A program made the position numbers and the translations under genes. This document shows positions 24,490-24,572 of a stretch of DNA of 24,572 nucleotides, piece after piece; the first letter of the stretch is position 1; each line of letters opens with the position of its first letter. The stretch spans positions 1-24,572 of the forward strand of contig JAZUCO010000167.1 of assembly GCA_045639185.1 (NCBI GenBank), given 5' to 3'. The stretch comes from UBA1081 sp045639185. Lineage in GTDB: Bacteria; Bacillota; Clostridia; Oscillospirales; Acutalibacteraceae. The notes below the pieces were generated by a model. The model searched no databases. It saw only the letters and a program-made list of their open reading frames with translations, and had not been told where the DNA came from.

Positions 24490-24572
24490 ATGAAATTACC
24501 CCCGATTGATATGACAAGTGTCAGACATCCTTATCCCGAAACAACAATGTTTGGCGCTATAAAAGAAGCTGC
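24490..24572 (+). CDS. 5' end of a gene, possibly an AMP-forming acyl ligase
   Basis: The frame is open from ATG 24490 to the window edge, 27 codons. AAAGGAGGA at 24476-24484 is a near-perfect ribosome site, and a 17-base-spaced promoter lies upstream, so the start is secure. The N-terminal sequence includes RHPYPETTMFGAIKEA. A YP-x-x-TMF/Y segment followed by a helix is often seen at the start of AMP-binding acyl-CoA or amino-acid ligases. That family call is tentative because no catalytic motif is in view. Confidence 0.7.
   Translation, partial: MKLPPIDMTSVRHPYPETTMFGAIKEA

Overview
The window looks like chromosomal DNA of a low-GC Clostridia, most likely an Oscillospiraceae/Ruminococcaceae gut anaerobe. 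The signs are strong GGAG-type ribosome sites, consensus -35/-10 promoters with 17-base spacers, compact TAATG and ATGA gene overlaps, a domain-swapped GH3 beta-glucosidase of the Ruminococcus/Butyrivibrio kind, and an S component with no energising module nearby. The taxon is inferred, not proven. No tRNA, rRNA, CRISPR array, insertion sequence or phage gene was seen.

Layout, left to right. 47-2455 is leuS, closed by a terminator. 2517-3488 is an asparaginase-family protein with altered catalytic residues. 3491-5573 is a three-gene unit with its own promoter: a lipoprotein, a radical SAM/SPASM enzyme and a PqqD-like RiPP recognition element. The three overlap each other, which suggests a peptide- or protein-modifying system whose substrate is not obvious. 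5631-8066 is a GH3 beta-glucosidase with the catalytic domain at the C-terminus. On the minus strand, 10738-8107 is a two-gene operon: a polysaccharide flippase and a CDP-glycerol glycerophosphotransferase for cell-surface polymer synthesis. Divergent from it are two membrane proteins of unknown function, one with zinc ribbons (10925-12073) and one single-pass with a long low-complexity linker (12225-13193).

13255-21516 holds four ABC exporter half-transporters in two consecutive pairs, followed by a YbaK-type tRNA-editing gene. In each pair the first subunit has a degenerate Walker B and switch histidine, and the second has intact ones but a changed signature motif. This is the pattern of asymmetric heterodimeric exporters. 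The promoter of the second pair lies inside the terminator hairpin of the first.

The right end has a cytoplasmic GH29 alpha-L-fucosidase on the minus strand. Beyond it is a complete minus-strand transcription unit for likely vitamin B12 uptake: promoter (24300-24328), cobalamin riboswitch (about 24121-24293), a lipoprotein with a transcobalamin-like DUF4430 domain, an ECF-type S component, and a terminator. The window ends 27 codons into a plus-strand gene that may encode an AMP-forming ligase.

The two parts most worth following are the lipoprotein/radical SAM/PqqD unit and the riboswitch-controlled lipoprotein/S-component pair.
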